DNA from: Oikopleura dioica
Taxonomy: Eukaryota; Chordata; Appendicularia; Copelata; Oikopleuridae
Assembly (NCBI GenBank): GCA_907165135.1
Contig: OU015570.1
Span: 558,001-622,000 of the forward strand
Reading direction: 5' to 3'
Length of the DNA stretch: 64,000 nucleotides
In this document: positions 21,018 through 31,827 of the stretch, one piece after another
Position numbering within the stretch: position 1 is the first letter of the stretch
Layout: each line of letters starts with the position of its first letter
The notes under the pieces: model-generated
Database searches by the model: none
Told to the model about the DNA's origin: nothing
The model's input: the letters and a program-made list of their open reading frames with translations, nothing else
Program-made: the position numbers and the translations under genes

Positions 21018-21225
21018 ATGGTGCCCGCTTCGCGGGTTCAGTGGTAGGGAAAATTATTGATCAGGCAGGTTACACTTCTATTTTCGCGCCTACTATTGTT
21101 CTGCCCTAATTGAGCAAATTTGAGTCTCTACAATAGTCTGTTGTCAATAGATATGTTTTGAAAAATTTGTTTTTTTTTTTCATTTTTTGTGACGACATTC
21201 ACGACATTCACGACATAGTTCGGGC
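21018..21225. repeat. CGCGGG hairpin plus GACATTCAC repeat element, copy 1
   Basis: Begins GTGCCCGCTTCGCGGGTT (self-complementary) and ends in GACATTCACGACATTCACGACATAG. Homologous along its length to 43032-43235. Confidence 0.55.
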
Positions 21226-22787
21226 CTTCCTGCTTTTTTAAGCTCCGCCAATTTTTTCTCTACACTCTCCTGCAGTCTTACGTCAATTTTATAGGGGCGA
21301 GTGTACACTGGATCGGAGTAATCTTTGAGTCTTAATTAGGTTAGGTAATTTTCGATAGTCCTGCATCGCTTGACGTTCTTGAAAAAATAGCGTGATGTTT
21401 TTTTCAGAATCATTAAAAGCTCAGATTTGAATTTTATTGGAGCCTTCGAGCAAATATCTTCAATTTTTTTATCGAGTGGGAATTCAGCGATAAGCCTTTT
21501 TCGTCTTTCTCGACATTTATGAATTTCTTTTTTTATGAATTACCCGCTCGTAAGGTTCCAATTGGCTTTCTGTAAGGAGAAAATTGAGATCCAAGCATTG
21601 ACGCGGTTTTCTTAAAAACCCGAATCTTGCACCCTTCTCAATAATTATAACCGAATTTGTTCGATTATGAACAGTAACCAGTCTATTTTTCCAGGAATTT
21701 GGCTTCATTGTGACAAATACGTTATTTTCCAGAAATACTTCTTCGGGGGAAAGTATTTGCTGGTTATCTGTACTTGATTCTTTTTGAAGCTTGAAATAAA
21801 CAGAACGGTTACTATGTGGGGAAAGCTCCGTGTCTTTCTGATAGAGAACTTCTCCACGTACTTTCTTCTTTGATTTCTCGAATATTATAGTTCAGATGTT
21901 TCATTTCAAGAATTGCATTGAATTTCATTGGAGCTTCAATTACAAAAAGGGTTATTTTATAAATTTCAATATTCGAGTTTTTTATGAAAATATTAGCTGT
22001 GAGAGTCTCGCTCATTGTGATTACTACTTCCATAAAGGCATTAGAGATTGACTCCTGATTTTTCAATTTTTTCAAAGTCATATTGATATATGATTTTTCA
22101 CTTGCCCCAGTGTCGATAAGGACTTGTGGAATTTCAAAGTTTTTGACAGAACTATTAATAATAGTGTATTATTTCTCTACATAGCATGTGTACATGCTCT
22201 TTTGTCTCGTAGTCGACTCATCTTTATGAATTTTTATGATCAAAAATTACAGCCAAAAAACCTCCGTTGTAGACGAAAATTTGATCAGGTGGAAAATTTT
22301 TTTAAAAAATTGTTTTTTTGGCTCAAAAATATGTATTGACTTTCTTTTGCAACTTATGAGGGAGAAAAAAAGTATAGTAAAGAGGTCTGAAAATCCCCTC
22401 TCTGATTTCAGCGGGTACCTACATCTAAAGCGATGTCCCGTTCAATAGTTTTTTCCATTTAACCTAAAGTGACTTGTGAAGCGTTAGGATCAAAGGCTTA
22501 ATAGGCTTCCTCAGCTTCAGCTTCTGCAGCAGCTACCTCTTCCGCAAAATTCCTGATTTCTGTTAAATTGATATTTTCAATTACAACGTATTCAGAGTTT
22601 TCTCCAGAAAAAATACCCTTGACAGGTCGATTGACTGAGTCCCGAAGACTATCAAGTTTAATCTTGTTTTTCGCCCCTGTGTAACGCCCCTGTCGAAGAC
22701 CGTCTTTATTTGGCTCCGCTTGGCTAAGAATCATAAGCATCTCAAAGTGTCATCAGTTTGACGAATATAGACTATATTTTAGACTTA

Positions 22788-23004
22788 CAGTTGACTCGCA
22801 AAATTTGGACCCGCACAATTCGGCCCTTCTTTCGAATTTGGCGAAAATTAATGAAAATCGCTCAATTAGCCATCTATGTGAATATCAGTCAAATTTGCTT
22901 GCTCAAACGTATTTTGTAAGATAACTTTACGAGAAAAATGCTATTTCTTACTCTTTTTCTTATAAACACGTCGAATTTACGGGGATAATTGTGCGAGTTA
23001 ACTG
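22788..23004. mobile_element. Tc1-like MITE, 217 bp
   Basis: TIRs CAGTTGACTCGCAAAATT and AATTGTGCGAGTTAACTG, flanked by TA on both sides (22786-22787, 23005-23006). Noncoding. Confidence 0.65.
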
Positions 23005-23006
23005 TA

Positions 23007-24243
23007 CGTCAATTCGGTTCTACGTTGGTTTAAATTTGTTCGTCAGCTTGGTATCACCGAATCGATCAGACATATTTGCAAAAATCATTTCACGATATTC
23101 TTCTCAACATGAAAAGATGGTCAGTTTTTACGAGCCAGATTGACCCAAAATTGTCTTATCATCATGTCATCTCTCTACGATCTAAACTTTTTATCATTGG
23201 AATGCTCATATGCTCTCATCATACTGCGATCTGACGTAGATTCATCAAAAAATATGAACCTCGCAAAACCGCATGTTTAATATTGATATTGATAATTCTT
23301 ATCATTGCTTTGCGATTCTGAAAAAAACGATTATTGACAGTATATGATTCAACTTCTACAACAAGATAGCCGTCAATGCCTTCAGAACTGTGAGCACAAC
23401 TGACCGATGAAAATCCACTTCAGTATTGTTGATGATCATCTTAATATTTCTCCCATGTCTTTTAGCTATGCAAGATCGATTGTTCATCGAGTTGAAATAG
23501 ATCTTATAATGGTTCTTATGTCCAAAATATAATCTTCTTTAAATACGGTTTATGTTAACAGTGTCTCGAGCGCGAGCACGCCCTCTGAGCTAAAGAAAAA
23601 TATAAAAAAAATTAAAATATTTAGAATCATTTTAATAAAGGGTATTGTCATCGCTCTTTACAAAGTATCAAATTTTTAATCTGAGTTGATTTTTAGAATC
23701 CTCATGAAATTCTGAACAAAAAAGTCCTTATGACCTTTTTCTCTCTTTCAACCGGTTTCCCGGAAATTGCGACTAAAATTGGCGAAATTTAATGCATTTT
23801 GCCCAAAAGCCAAATTTTGACCATTTTTAGAAGTTTCCGAGGGGCTTCATATGACAAATTTTTAGAAAGCTTATGTTCAGGGCTTCAAACTGGTATATAA
23901 ACGTCGGAGTTTGGGCATGCCCTCAGGGCAATTAAGGAGGTTGTTTCGGTCAAAAATGGGTACTATCGATTTTCGAAAAAATTTTGTAAGAAAAAATAAT
24001 TAACCCGATAACGAGAGCGGGAGGTTTTTCGGATATACAGTCAGGGCTTGCAACTTCTGGCCTTGCAATTACACGGTTTTTGGCGGAAATCCCGAAAATT
24101 TATGCATTTTCATAAAAAGGCATGATAAATATTCAATTTCTATCAAAATTACATTTTTAACTATGAGAATAGTATTTTTTAGAAGAAAATGATATTATGA
24201 CTAAGAATCGAAGTTTTCTAGAACATGGTGTTTTTGTTATTTT
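23007..24243. other. AT-rich noncoding stretch
   Basis: About 1.2 kb with no ORF longer than a few dozen codons, no recognised repeat and no splice-consistent coding blocks. Confidence 0.4.
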
Positions 24244-24293
24244 TGGCGACATTTTGCGACATTCGGCGACATTCGGCGACATTCGGCGACATA
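24244..24293. repeat. GACATTCGGC minisatellite
   Basis: Five near-perfect units of (GCGACATT.)(CG) end to end just before LTR element 3. Same word as the terminal arrays at 42878-43235. Confidence 0.7.
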
Positions 24294-25050
24294 GTCAGTG
24301 TATGTTGGGATCAGTCTATGAGACGGACCCAATGTACTCTCGTCCTGGGCCACCACCCTTGATCTATTTTATGATCTTCTTGATAAGCTTCGCTACCTCC
24401 AACTCTTGACTAAGTATAATAAACTAGAGAGTTGGTGTGTTGATCCAAAAGGGGTCGTCAAAGACGATCCCATCATTGGTGACTGAACCCTTTACGGCCG
24501 ACGTCCCAGTGAAGAGAGCGGCGGCGTCCAGAAACATGTCAGTGGAAACTACAGTCAGCGGCTGCGACAACGAAATGAGTCACCATCTTGAGGGGGACCG
24601 ATCACCTTCCTGGCATAACTCAATGCACAAGGACTCGTTCGCGTGTCGAAATAAGAACATCAGCCTTAACTACGACAGTATCAACACCATCAGCCACTAC
24701 GACAAAGTCGACAACAACATCAGATAACTTGGAAATTGCAAAAGCGGCTATTCTGCCACTTCCCTAGCCGCCTTTTCAAAATTCGAGAATTTCACGACGA
24801 TCGACACAGGCGCCGCACCTTTCGCGAAGATTCGAAATTTTCTGCTGATCTTGACCGGCGTCATAAAATTCTAGGTTCTTTATCGAATTTTATATCCCAG
24901 CGCAGCTGACGAGACCATAAAGCTACACACATCAAGCAAACCGCTGGTCATAAAAGTTCGAGAAAACACCAAGGTCAACAACATCGGCTGATAAAATGGA
25001 ACCGAGCCGCGCCGACTCAAAGTGAAGTACACAAGTCAAGTCAAGAGAAT

Positions 25051-25479
25051 ATGAAGCTCACTGAATACTTATATTCGGTGATGCAGTATGCGCCAATATG
25101 GAACAACCAAAAAGGAACAAAAGAAGAGGAAGTCGAAGACATCAAGAATTTCATAGAGGCGATCGATGATTTCAGAAGGGACTGCGATTTAGATGAAGAA
25201 GTTGCAATTTACATTGCGATGCGCCGAACTAGCTTTGAGGCGGAAAATCTCTTGCGAAGAATACAGGACGAATGCGAAGAGAACACTCAAGATCTAGATA
25301 GATTTGAGGATTCACTTTACGAGCTTGTTTCAGCTGCGCACGACTCCGAGTCCTCCTCCTCAGTATCAGGGAGCGTGACTTCTGACACGGAAAGCTCCGA
25401 CTACAGCTCGTGGACGACTTCACCTTCAACACTTTCATCTGGATCAGAAGATGGAGAGATCAGTTTCGACTCCGATTAA
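25051..25479 (+). CDS. Gag-like ORF of element 3
   Basis: 142 codons (MKLTEYLYSVMQYAPIWNNQ). The first 90 residues are predicted helical and acidic; the tail is Ser/Asp-rich and disordered (SSSSVSGSVTSDTESSDYSS). It sits downstream of the primer site where Gag is expected. No zinc knuckle and no similarity I can name. A second short frame at 25559-25773 runs into the inverted-repeat segment. Confidence 0.45.
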   Translation: MKLTEYLYSVMQYAPIWNNQKGTKEEEVEDIKNFIEAIDDFRRDCDLDEEVAIYIAMRRTSFEAENLLRRIQDECEENTQDLDRFEDSLYELVSAAHDSESSSSVSGSVTSDTESSDYSSWTTSPSTLSSGSEDGEISFDSD

Positions 25480-25984
25480 ATTCCCGCTAAGTGGTGCAAT
25501 GAAAATGGACAAATGAGGAAACAATAATTCGACAAAGAGCTCACAAAAAGAAGGGATTATGACTAGTTCAAAAGAGAAGAAGGAAGAGTTGATTGGCCAG
25601 GGATCAGGTGGATGCCTTAACCTACACGGAAGACGCACGTGTGCAAGGCCTAGCTTGAAGGACTCAGCTGGTTGTAAAGATTCAACCGTACGGCCGAAGA
25701 GAGTAGGGATGCCAACGTCCAGACGTGACCCGCGGAGGGAGTCCGCGGCGCCGAGAATGCAAGGAAGGGCCAACCTAGGGTCCGGCATGATTAGGACCAA
25801 AAATTAAATTTCAATAAAACTTCACGATTCCACAAATTCGACCCCAAGAATTTCAATTCCGGTCACTGATTCTTCAAAAAACCTCCGATTCAACCCTTTT
25901 CAGGGCTTTAATGAAAATTTGAATGGAGAGCCAAGTGCGCTCTGATTGGTCAGCTCCGCCTAGCGATTTTTATTACTGCAACGA

Positions 25985-26058
25985 TCCCCCCTTGGTGGCT
26001 CAAATGTTAGCGCTCTCGCTTGAAAAGCAAGAGGTGGTGAGATCGATTCACCGAAAAT
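25985..26058 (+). tRNA. tRNA-like sequence (Phe GAA-like), probably pseudo or SINE head
   Basis: Contains an A-box-like TGGCTCAAATGTTAGCG, an anticodon-type stem-loop CTCGC-TTGAAAA-GCAAG (loop would read GAA) and a T-arm GGTGA-GATCGAT-TCACC with a five-pair stem and seven-base loop. The acceptor arms do not pair and one anticodon-stem pair is mismatched. A T-run follows. Likely a degenerate tRNA or the head of a tRNA-derived SINE. Confidence 0.4.
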
Positions 26059-26182
26059 CAAAAATTTTTTTTCATTATTTTTCATTATTTTTTTCATAAT
26101 TATTGAAAAATTTTAATTTTCGTTATAAGAAAAAAAAAGATTTCTCAGATGATTACCATAACAAACAAAGAAATTGGAATTA

Positions 26183-26581
26183 CAGTTAATTATGGAATTT
26201 TTGGACATTTTTTGTCCCAAGATTTTCGCGAAAATGTCCATAAATTTGATACACGCGGCCAAAAAAAATATCCCATCCAAATCGCTTAAAAAATTTTTTT
26301 TGAGAAAAATCTCCATCATTCTTTGTTTAATCCTTCTTCTAAAGACAAAAAATGTTTAAGGGGTACGAGATCAACCTTCAATCTTATCTTTCTCAAAGAA
26401 AAAGTAAGATTTTAATATGAAAAAACTTCATATCTGGCAAAAATAACAGAAAATTTAAAAATACGGCGCAGAAAATGTCCAAAAATTTGATACGGGCACT
26501 TTTGAAAAGTGTCCCAAGAAAACCCCATAAAATAGCAAAAATGTCCAAAAATTTGATGTCCAAAAATTCCATAAAAAACTG
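26183..26581. mobile_element. Tc1-like MITE (GTCC family), copy 2
   Basis: 399 bp, TIRs CAGTTAATTATGGAATTTTT and complement, TA on each side (26181-26182; 26582-26583). Shares GGACATTTTTTGTCC with copies 1, 3 and 4. Confidence 0.7.
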
Positions 26582-26655
26582 TATTTTCATTTTTACGCAA
26601 ACGGGTGTGGGTGGGGTTGGGGACAAAACTAAGACTGATCACCTCAGAGTTAAAT

Positions 26656-26772
26656 GCCTTTGTCAAGCCCCTTAAAGTTAATAATCAAGGAACGGGGCTG
26701 AGACGGCCCGAAGGGCCGTCAAGCCCCTTAAAGTTAAAAATCAAGGAACGGGGCTGAGACGGCCCGAAGGCT
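26656..26772 (+). repeat. 56-bp-unit hairpin repeat family, copy B
   Basis: Two units of GGCCGTCAAGCCCCTTAAAG...; each contains the perfect hairpin GACGGCCC-GAA-GGGCCGTC. Preceded by the family flank GGGTGGGGTTGGGGAC. Confidence 0.7.
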
Positions 26773-26789
26773 TATTATTTCGACAAGCT

Positions 26790-27345
26790 TGACGATATTT
26801 CTGTAATGGTTTTGCAACCTATACAAATAAGTAAACACAAGAGAAATATACAGACAACTGAGCAAAGTTGGCTGTGTATAAAAAGAGTAAAGTTTTGAGC
26901 TTTTATTTGATCTTATCTCTGAGCGAGCAAAAGTGAGAATGACTGTGAGAGAGATGGTGAGCGGTTTTTATAGTTTTTCAAATTTTCGGGTTCCCAGTAG
27001 ATTAATCGGCTGTTATTCGATCGTATCGTTTTCATCGGATTAATTGAACATTAACGTAATAATTCGTCACCAACGGATTTTGTCACTTGGAAAAGGAATA
27101 ATTCCATTTTAGCGGATTAATCGGATTTCGAGCATCAGGACGTGAGAATAATTTGAAGAGCGGCGTTTTAAAACGGATTATTTGGTTTTTCAGGAAGGGC
27201 GCGCGTTTTAGAGTCGATTATTTCGCCAGCGCTAGTGCGCCATCATTTTCACTTACGCGCCGTGCTCGCGTGGCAAGCTTTGCTTTGCCCCGCGGCGTGA
27301 TCGTAATTAGAGCAATTCTGTAAAACCACTACATATTCTTCCCTC
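26790..27345 (-). repeat. 3' LTR of gypsy element G1/G2 with polypurine tract
   Basis: The minus strand reads AAAAAGAAGAGGGAAGAA (purine tract, about 27345-27362) then TATGTAGTGG, the presumed LTR start. Similar tract/start pairs occur at about 40690 and 52900 in related elements. The distal boundary is uncertain, and no partner 5' LTR was found. Confidence 0.5.
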
Positions 27346-27427
27346 TTCTTTTTGAGCGGAGCGTTCTGGTAAAGTTTGAAGAAGGAGCGGTTTTCAGCAA
27401 GTAGGTTCTTTGAAGATTTGAGCATCT

Positions 27428-28129
27428 TCAAAGAAGATTTCCATGAAAGAAGGAGTCGAATGCATCAGAAGTTGCATCATTGACAAGATCGTATTCACGA
27501 GCGGGGGAATTCCAACGTATGTCCAAATTTACTTGCCCTGAATTGTTGAGCGGAGCTTCAGGGGGTTGGTAGACTACCAGGGCAGTCTCTTGAGCTACAA
27601 GGCAATATTTCTGGCATTTTTCAATAAAGAAAGCGAAATGGACATTGGAGAGGAGTTCAACTTCTTTCAGATCGGAGAAGTTAAGGTTGTCCCAGGCGAT
27701 TCTTCTGTACATGAAATGTTTGACAAAAGATTCGCGAACTTTGTCAGCTAGCTGAAGTTTTCCTTCTCGTGAGGTCTCGAAGTTGAGAAGGATTTTCATC
27801 GTGAAGGCAGTTTTCTTTGTCCATAAAATTATATCATTTGGACGAGGTTCTCTTTCGTAAGAGATCCAGACATTGGTGAGCTTTTCGAGGTCAATTTGAG
27901 CAGCAAAGTTGTTGTAGAACTCGTAACCTTTGCGAGCAGATTCCTCGACGATTCTTATGAGCTGGATTGTCTTTTCGCAGAACAGATATCGAGTGTCAAT
28001 TTCGAGCGGGAGCATTTGAGGTATGACGTATCTCAGGAAATTGGTTTTCAGATCACCTGTTGGTTTGAAGTTATGACAGATTTCGTTATATTTTGAATAC
28101 TTCCGGTTTTCTACTTGTCTCTGAGCCAT
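27428..28129 (-). CDS. ORF3 of gypsy element G1/G2
   Basis: An intact 233-codon frame starting MAQRQVENRKYSKYNEICHN, located between the integrase C-terminus and the 3' LTR. It has no signal peptide or membrane segment, so is unlike an envelope. A stretch ML......R.....KTI.LIR aligns with the ORF at 53919-53488, which has the same position in element G3, supporting a conserved third gene. The C-terminal third is Asn/Asp/Pro-rich. Function unknown; accessory or RNA-handling roles are guesses. Confidence 0.55.
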   Translation of the reverse strand: MAQRQVENRKYSKYNEICHNFKPTGDLKTNFLRYVIPQMLPLEIDTRYLFCEKTIQLIRIVEESARKGYEFYNNFAAQIDLEKLTNVWISYEREPRPNDIILWTKKTAFTMKILLNFETSREGKLQLADKVRESFVKHFMYRRIAWDNLNFSDLKEVELLSNVHFAFFIEKCQKYCLVAQETALVVYQPPEAPLNNSGQVNLDIRWNSPAREYDLVNDATSDAFDSFFHGNLL

Positions 28130-28364
28130 TTTCGATCTCTTGCGAGTGGCGTTTTTCTCGGAAGCGGAGGCGAAAGAGCATTTTTTCGATCAACGAATCA
28201 GGAAATTGAGCGCTTTTACGTAAGATTCAAGAGTCGGGAGGCTTGCATACTCTTCCCTCTTTTTTTTGAGCTTTTGAGTCTTCTGAGTGAACAGTGTTTG
28301 AGCGAATTATTTGAGCAAACGATTCTTAGAGCGAACAAATTTGAGCTGAATCGTCTCTTTGAGC

Positions 28365-28490
28365 AACTTGATCTTGATCGTTTTAGCAGATGAATCCATG
28401 AGCGAGCAGAATCATCTTTAAGAAACTTGATCTTGATCGTTTGAGCAGATGAATCCATGAGCGAGCAAAATCATCTTTAAGAAACTTGAT
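28365..28490. repeat. 59-bp tandem duplication
   Basis: Units start at 28365, 28424 and (partial) 28483 with AACTTGATCTTGATCG, nearly identical. Lies between integrase and ORF3 of G1. Confidence 0.75.
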
Positions 28491-28884
28491 TATGAATTAT
28501 CTGAATGTGAAAAAGCAACTGCACGCATTGCTTCGCATCTTTGGAGGAGTGGACCAAGGTTCAGAAAAGCGGTGTCCATCGTGTGCGCAATTGATAGACA
28601 CATTAGCTGGGTTATGAGAACACAAGTCCAAAGAGGCCTGTATGAAACTTCTGCACAGCAAATGAGCGGAACTGGATTCCCTTTGATCGAGCGAGCGGGG
28701 ATGACTTCGAGCTTTGAAGTGAGCCGATCCAGTGTGCATAAACATTGCCGAAGTTTATGATCCAATATTTGAGCTTCAGGTTAACCTTTTGAGAACAGGA
28801 CTTTTTATCACAGATTTTGAGCGAACTTCGTAAACAAGTGTGAACGTGAGCAGGAACAGGAGCATAAGTTTAATGGCTTGATCA

Positions 28885-29193
28885 TCATCGTCGTGAGCGA
28901 AGGCGATGTTTCCATTTAGGAGTTTGAACTTGAAGTCCATCATCTCTATCAACAGGCTCATGTTGATCTTTATGAGGGCTTCTGATACTTTGATCTTCTT
29001 TCGTATCATTATGAGCAGGAACTTGAGCAAGATCTTGATCGAGCTGATCTTCTTCCGCTTTTTGATCAGTCTTTACTTTGACGACAAACTTTGTTTGATT
29101 TTCAGCCGTTTTGAGTCGGAGCGGTCGGATCAGGCTGATGTGTCGTCGATACTCTTTCTTTGTAAGCGGGCACTTGACATTGTAACTATCCTG
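28885..29193 (-). pseudogene. Integrase C-terminal fragment of gypsy G1/G2
   Basis: Contains KKEYRRHISLIRPLRL, matching RREYRRHINVIRPLKF in G3 (about 54700) and the C-terminal chromatin- or DNA-binding module of gypsy integrases. A long charged Gln/Asp/His-rich tail ends at 28885. Homology with G3 starts abruptly at DSYNVK (about 29193); upstream is a GTAGC-rich repeat and then host DNA. The catalytic core is missing. Confidence 0.7.
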
Positions 29194-29196
29194 CAT

Positions 29197-29665
29197 GGTA
29201 TGTAGCAGGTGTAGCATGCAGCAGCGTTCAAAAAACGTGTAGCAAAGGGTAGCTTGCTACATTGCTACATTTTTCTGGGGGTGAAAATTTTTGTTCGCTT
29301 AAAGAAAATTCTAGAGCAGATTTGTTATTATCGACTCCGAAATTCAGCAGAAAATTTTCGTGAAAAAGCAACAATTTTGTTCTAGAATGCAATATTTCAA
29401 AAAAAAAAACGTGACAAGAATACATTTTACAGGAATATCTGTCGTAAGAGACGATTTATCAGCTTCATTGTATTTTGAACGTCTCTTTTGATACCTGACA
29501 GTGTTTATTAGCTAAGAAGTAATCTAGTTTGACCTTAAAAATTTTGCGAAAAAATATTTTTTATGTAGGAAGTGTAGCATGTAGCAGCGATTTTTCTGAG
29601 GCGATGTAGCACATGTAGCATGTAGCAGCAATATATTGCTACATTTTGAACCCTGCCTACAACCG
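29197..29665. repeat. GTAGCATGTAGCAG repeat region
   Basis: GTAGC words in direct and inverted orientation cluster at both ends (29197-29270 and 29570-29650) around an AT-rich middle. This looks like an inverted-repeat element marking the left edge of the host-gene segment. Confidence 0.5.
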
Positions 29666-29683
29666 TTTTTAGTCTCTTCCTGG

Positions 29684-30007
29684 ATGAATTCAAAGCTCGA
29701 AGAAAATCTGCAACGTAATATCCATCAGTTGCTTATGCCCATTGTTAATGTTTTGAAGTGGACCGAAGATCTGACTGTATTTAATGCCCTATTGAAGCTC
29801 TGCTCTGACCACCAAATAAAGGAGCTCGCCCTGCCCCTATCATCCACTGCCTCCGGTTGGAAAGAAGATAAAAGAAAAAACGAAGCACTTGAATTGCTTT
29901 CTGCCTCTTTTCCTGAGATTGAACCTGTTTATTCTCCTGAATTTCAATTATTTCGACCTGAACATATGATATGTTACATATCCCTGTCTGTACAAATAGA
30001 AGCTTGA
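29684..30007 (+). CDS. Unrecognised 107-codon ORF, possible last exon of a truncated gene
   Basis: Starts ATG AAT TCA (MNSKLEENLQRNIHQLLMPI) 12 bases after an acceptor-like CCGTTTTTAG, and stops at 30007, 110 bp from the convergent zinc-finger gene. The product is helical, Leu/Glu-rich, with no domain I recognise. The acceptor suggests it may be the terminal exon of a gene whose 5' part was lost to the repeat at 29197-29665. Confidence 0.4.
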   Translation: MNSKLEENLQRNIHQLLMPIVNVLKWTEDLTVFNALLKLCSDHQIKELALPLSSTASGWKEDKRKNEALELLSASFPEIEPVYSPEFQLFRPEHMICYISLSVQIEA

Positions 30008-30116
30008 AATAAGTTGAAAAAATTTATTTTCATTTTACAAAATGGCGGGAATAGCTTGAAGTATTGACCTCTAGCTTGAGATCACAGGCTTACAGTACAG
30101 TAAAATATAGTAATAG

Positions 30117-31389
30117 CTACACAACGAGTAAATTAGCGTCATTGGGAAGGCGGTAGATGATTTTCACAGATCTGAGCGTACTGATCGCAACTCGTTGAGC
30201 TCGGCGATCTCGGTAGTTGTTTTGCTTAGGCAGTTTTTTGCTGTGGTCGCAGCAGCCTAAAATATGATTAATAAGGAAACATGAGTTTCGAAAATACCTT
30301 GGTAAATTGATTTGTGGCAAATGACTCCCTCTTCTGTGGAAAATTTCTCTCCGCAGTCTCGACAGGAGTAGATAAGGGGTCCTTTGTCCATATGGGCACG
30401 GCGGTGTGCGTCGCGTTGCTTGAAACTCTTGAATGTATTTGGACAGAGCTCGCATTTGAAGGGTCCGTGGCCGATGGCCTTGTGTATTCGCAAACCGACA
30501 CGAGAATCGAACATTCTTGGGCACTATAGATACAATTAGACTCGCCTTTACAGATCGCTAATTACCTCCGAACATATCAAGTGAGCTCTCGCAGAGTGTT
30601 CCATTTGATCTTCCTTTGAAGTGAAGGTTTTGTAGCAGAACTTGCACTTGTAGAACTTCAAGCTAAGAGAAGAACTAATACTGAGTTTCTTCTCTCCAGC
30701 CTTTTTTTTGGCTCTTCTTTTGAGCTTGATTTTTCATTTTCTTTCGTGGACAAATTCAGCGGTTTCTTCTCCGCGACTGGCTCTGTTTCTTTGTCCGGTT
30801 TGGGCATGAATAGCGGGTCTATCTTGAGCACATCAATTGGGTCGTTTATGTCTTCAGCGATTCCCTTCGGGAGCTTGATCAGCGGCCCCACGTCCAAATC
30901 CATGGGCTCGATTTTGAATAAATCTGAAACAGAGTTTTACTCTACAATTTTCTTCCGAAGACGAAGGTCCTAATAGTCTGTAGATTGATCAATATTTGAA
31001 AATACTAACTCGGCCGTGTTGTGAGAACAGAGCGATAATTCTCAGGATTCCGACTTTAAAAATGATATCGTTATATCTTGTTTATTATTCTTTTGCGTTC
31101 TGGTAATATTTCTTTTACTCTTTTTTCTATTGGAGAACTTTCACACGTGAATATCTAACGTTCGAGTTTTCCGGCTCCTGACGTAATCAAAAGAAGCTTA
31201 TATTGTCTAATAGACAAGGATATACTTGAGAAATATTTTAAAGTTTCAACAAAACATCAGCTTTATTACTCGCGAGTTCGATTATGATTCGAGGGAACAA
31301 CTAATTATTTCGAAAGTCTTACCAATATTCATCTCTGGCGATATATTCTCTTTATTCGGCAATTTAACGTCGCTGAAATCTAGGGTCAT
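30117..31389 (-). CDS. C2H2 zinc-finger protein, six exons
   Basis: Exons on the minus strand: 31389-31323, 31053-31006, 30923-30566, 30523-30298, 30256-30117, with GT-AG introns of 269, 82, 42 and 41 nt. Four C2H2 fingers follow a disordered N-terminus: YKCKFC...H...H, CSEC...H...H (spanning an intron), FKCELC...H...H and YSCRDC...H. Upstream is PLNLS, a PxDLS-type CtBP co-repressor motif. This suggests a nuclear DNA-binding repressor. Exon 3 is one base out of frame at an eight-A run (30702-30709); nine would restore it, so a sequencing error is likely. It sits head-to-head with ECHDC3. The listing shows five coding exons; a further untranslated one is possible. Confidence 0.75.
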
Positions 31390-31827
31390 GTTTTTTCTGT
31401 TTTCCAAAAAGACGATTGAGTATAATTTATAGTAGATTTTGAAGCTTAATTTTATGCTCCGCCGAATGCGCTCGAGCAGGCGGCTGGTGATCCTAATCTG
31501 CACGAAGTGGTTCGAGCTAGAAAGTCTGCGCCAACATTTTGGGCCTCCAAGTTTAGAAAAGGCCTTCACACGGAGATCTTCGATCGATAGGGTAGATTAA
31601 TAGTAGTATTTCTTGTTAATTTTCACTTCCGGTCTGATTCAGGGATGCTGGATTTCTCAATGGACGTCTCAATGTTTTATACATCCTACTAACTTTAGGT
31701 CCTTACTTCCTCACTCAGCATTTTAGATCGAGCGAACTCAACTTACTTTTAAAGTTACTAAATTAGTAACTTTTGCTATCTTCAGTACTTTTATGAAAAC
31801 TAAATTCGGCTTAAGATTTTTGATTGA
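31390..31827. promoter_or_regulatory. Divergent intergenic region, zinc-finger gene and ECHDC3
   Basis: 438 bp between the two start codons. No TATA box or repeat stands out. A shared promoter is inferred from the head-to-head layout. Confidence 0.35.

Larger units (their letters stand above)
19815..22740 (-). mobile_element. Decayed gypsy element G4
   Basis: On the minus strand: gag C-terminal frame 22740-22498 (ends AEEVAAAEAEAEEAY), protease with VLIDTGASEKSY near 22130 continuing through MKFNAILEM at about 21920, further pol fragments, and an RT palm at 20225-19815 containing MGNGLLSSPATFQYFINKVM and the catalytic NYLDDFFVIS. No LTRs could be identified. Repeat insertions lie at 20322-20425 and 21018-21225. 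Confidence 0.65.

Noticed and set aside
24244-24293. Possible CRISPR-like short repeats
   Set aside because: Units are contiguous with no spacers, and the context is an animal genome; it is a minisatellite.
24800-24830. Protease-like DTGAA motif in the leader of LTR element 3
   Set aside because: It is isolated in a short frame upstream of the Gag-like ORF with no other protease feature; probably chance.
28490-29030. Overlapping minus-strand ORFs with a hydrophobic stretch, considered as env
   Set aside because: Several frames overlap with similar length and none is conserved in G3; the hydrophobic run arises from TTTGAGC-rich DNA.
30670-30690. A 19-nt intron (GTATTA...CTTAG) in the zinc-finger exon
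   Set aside because: Removing it does not restore the finger frame; a missing A in the run at 30702-30709 does.
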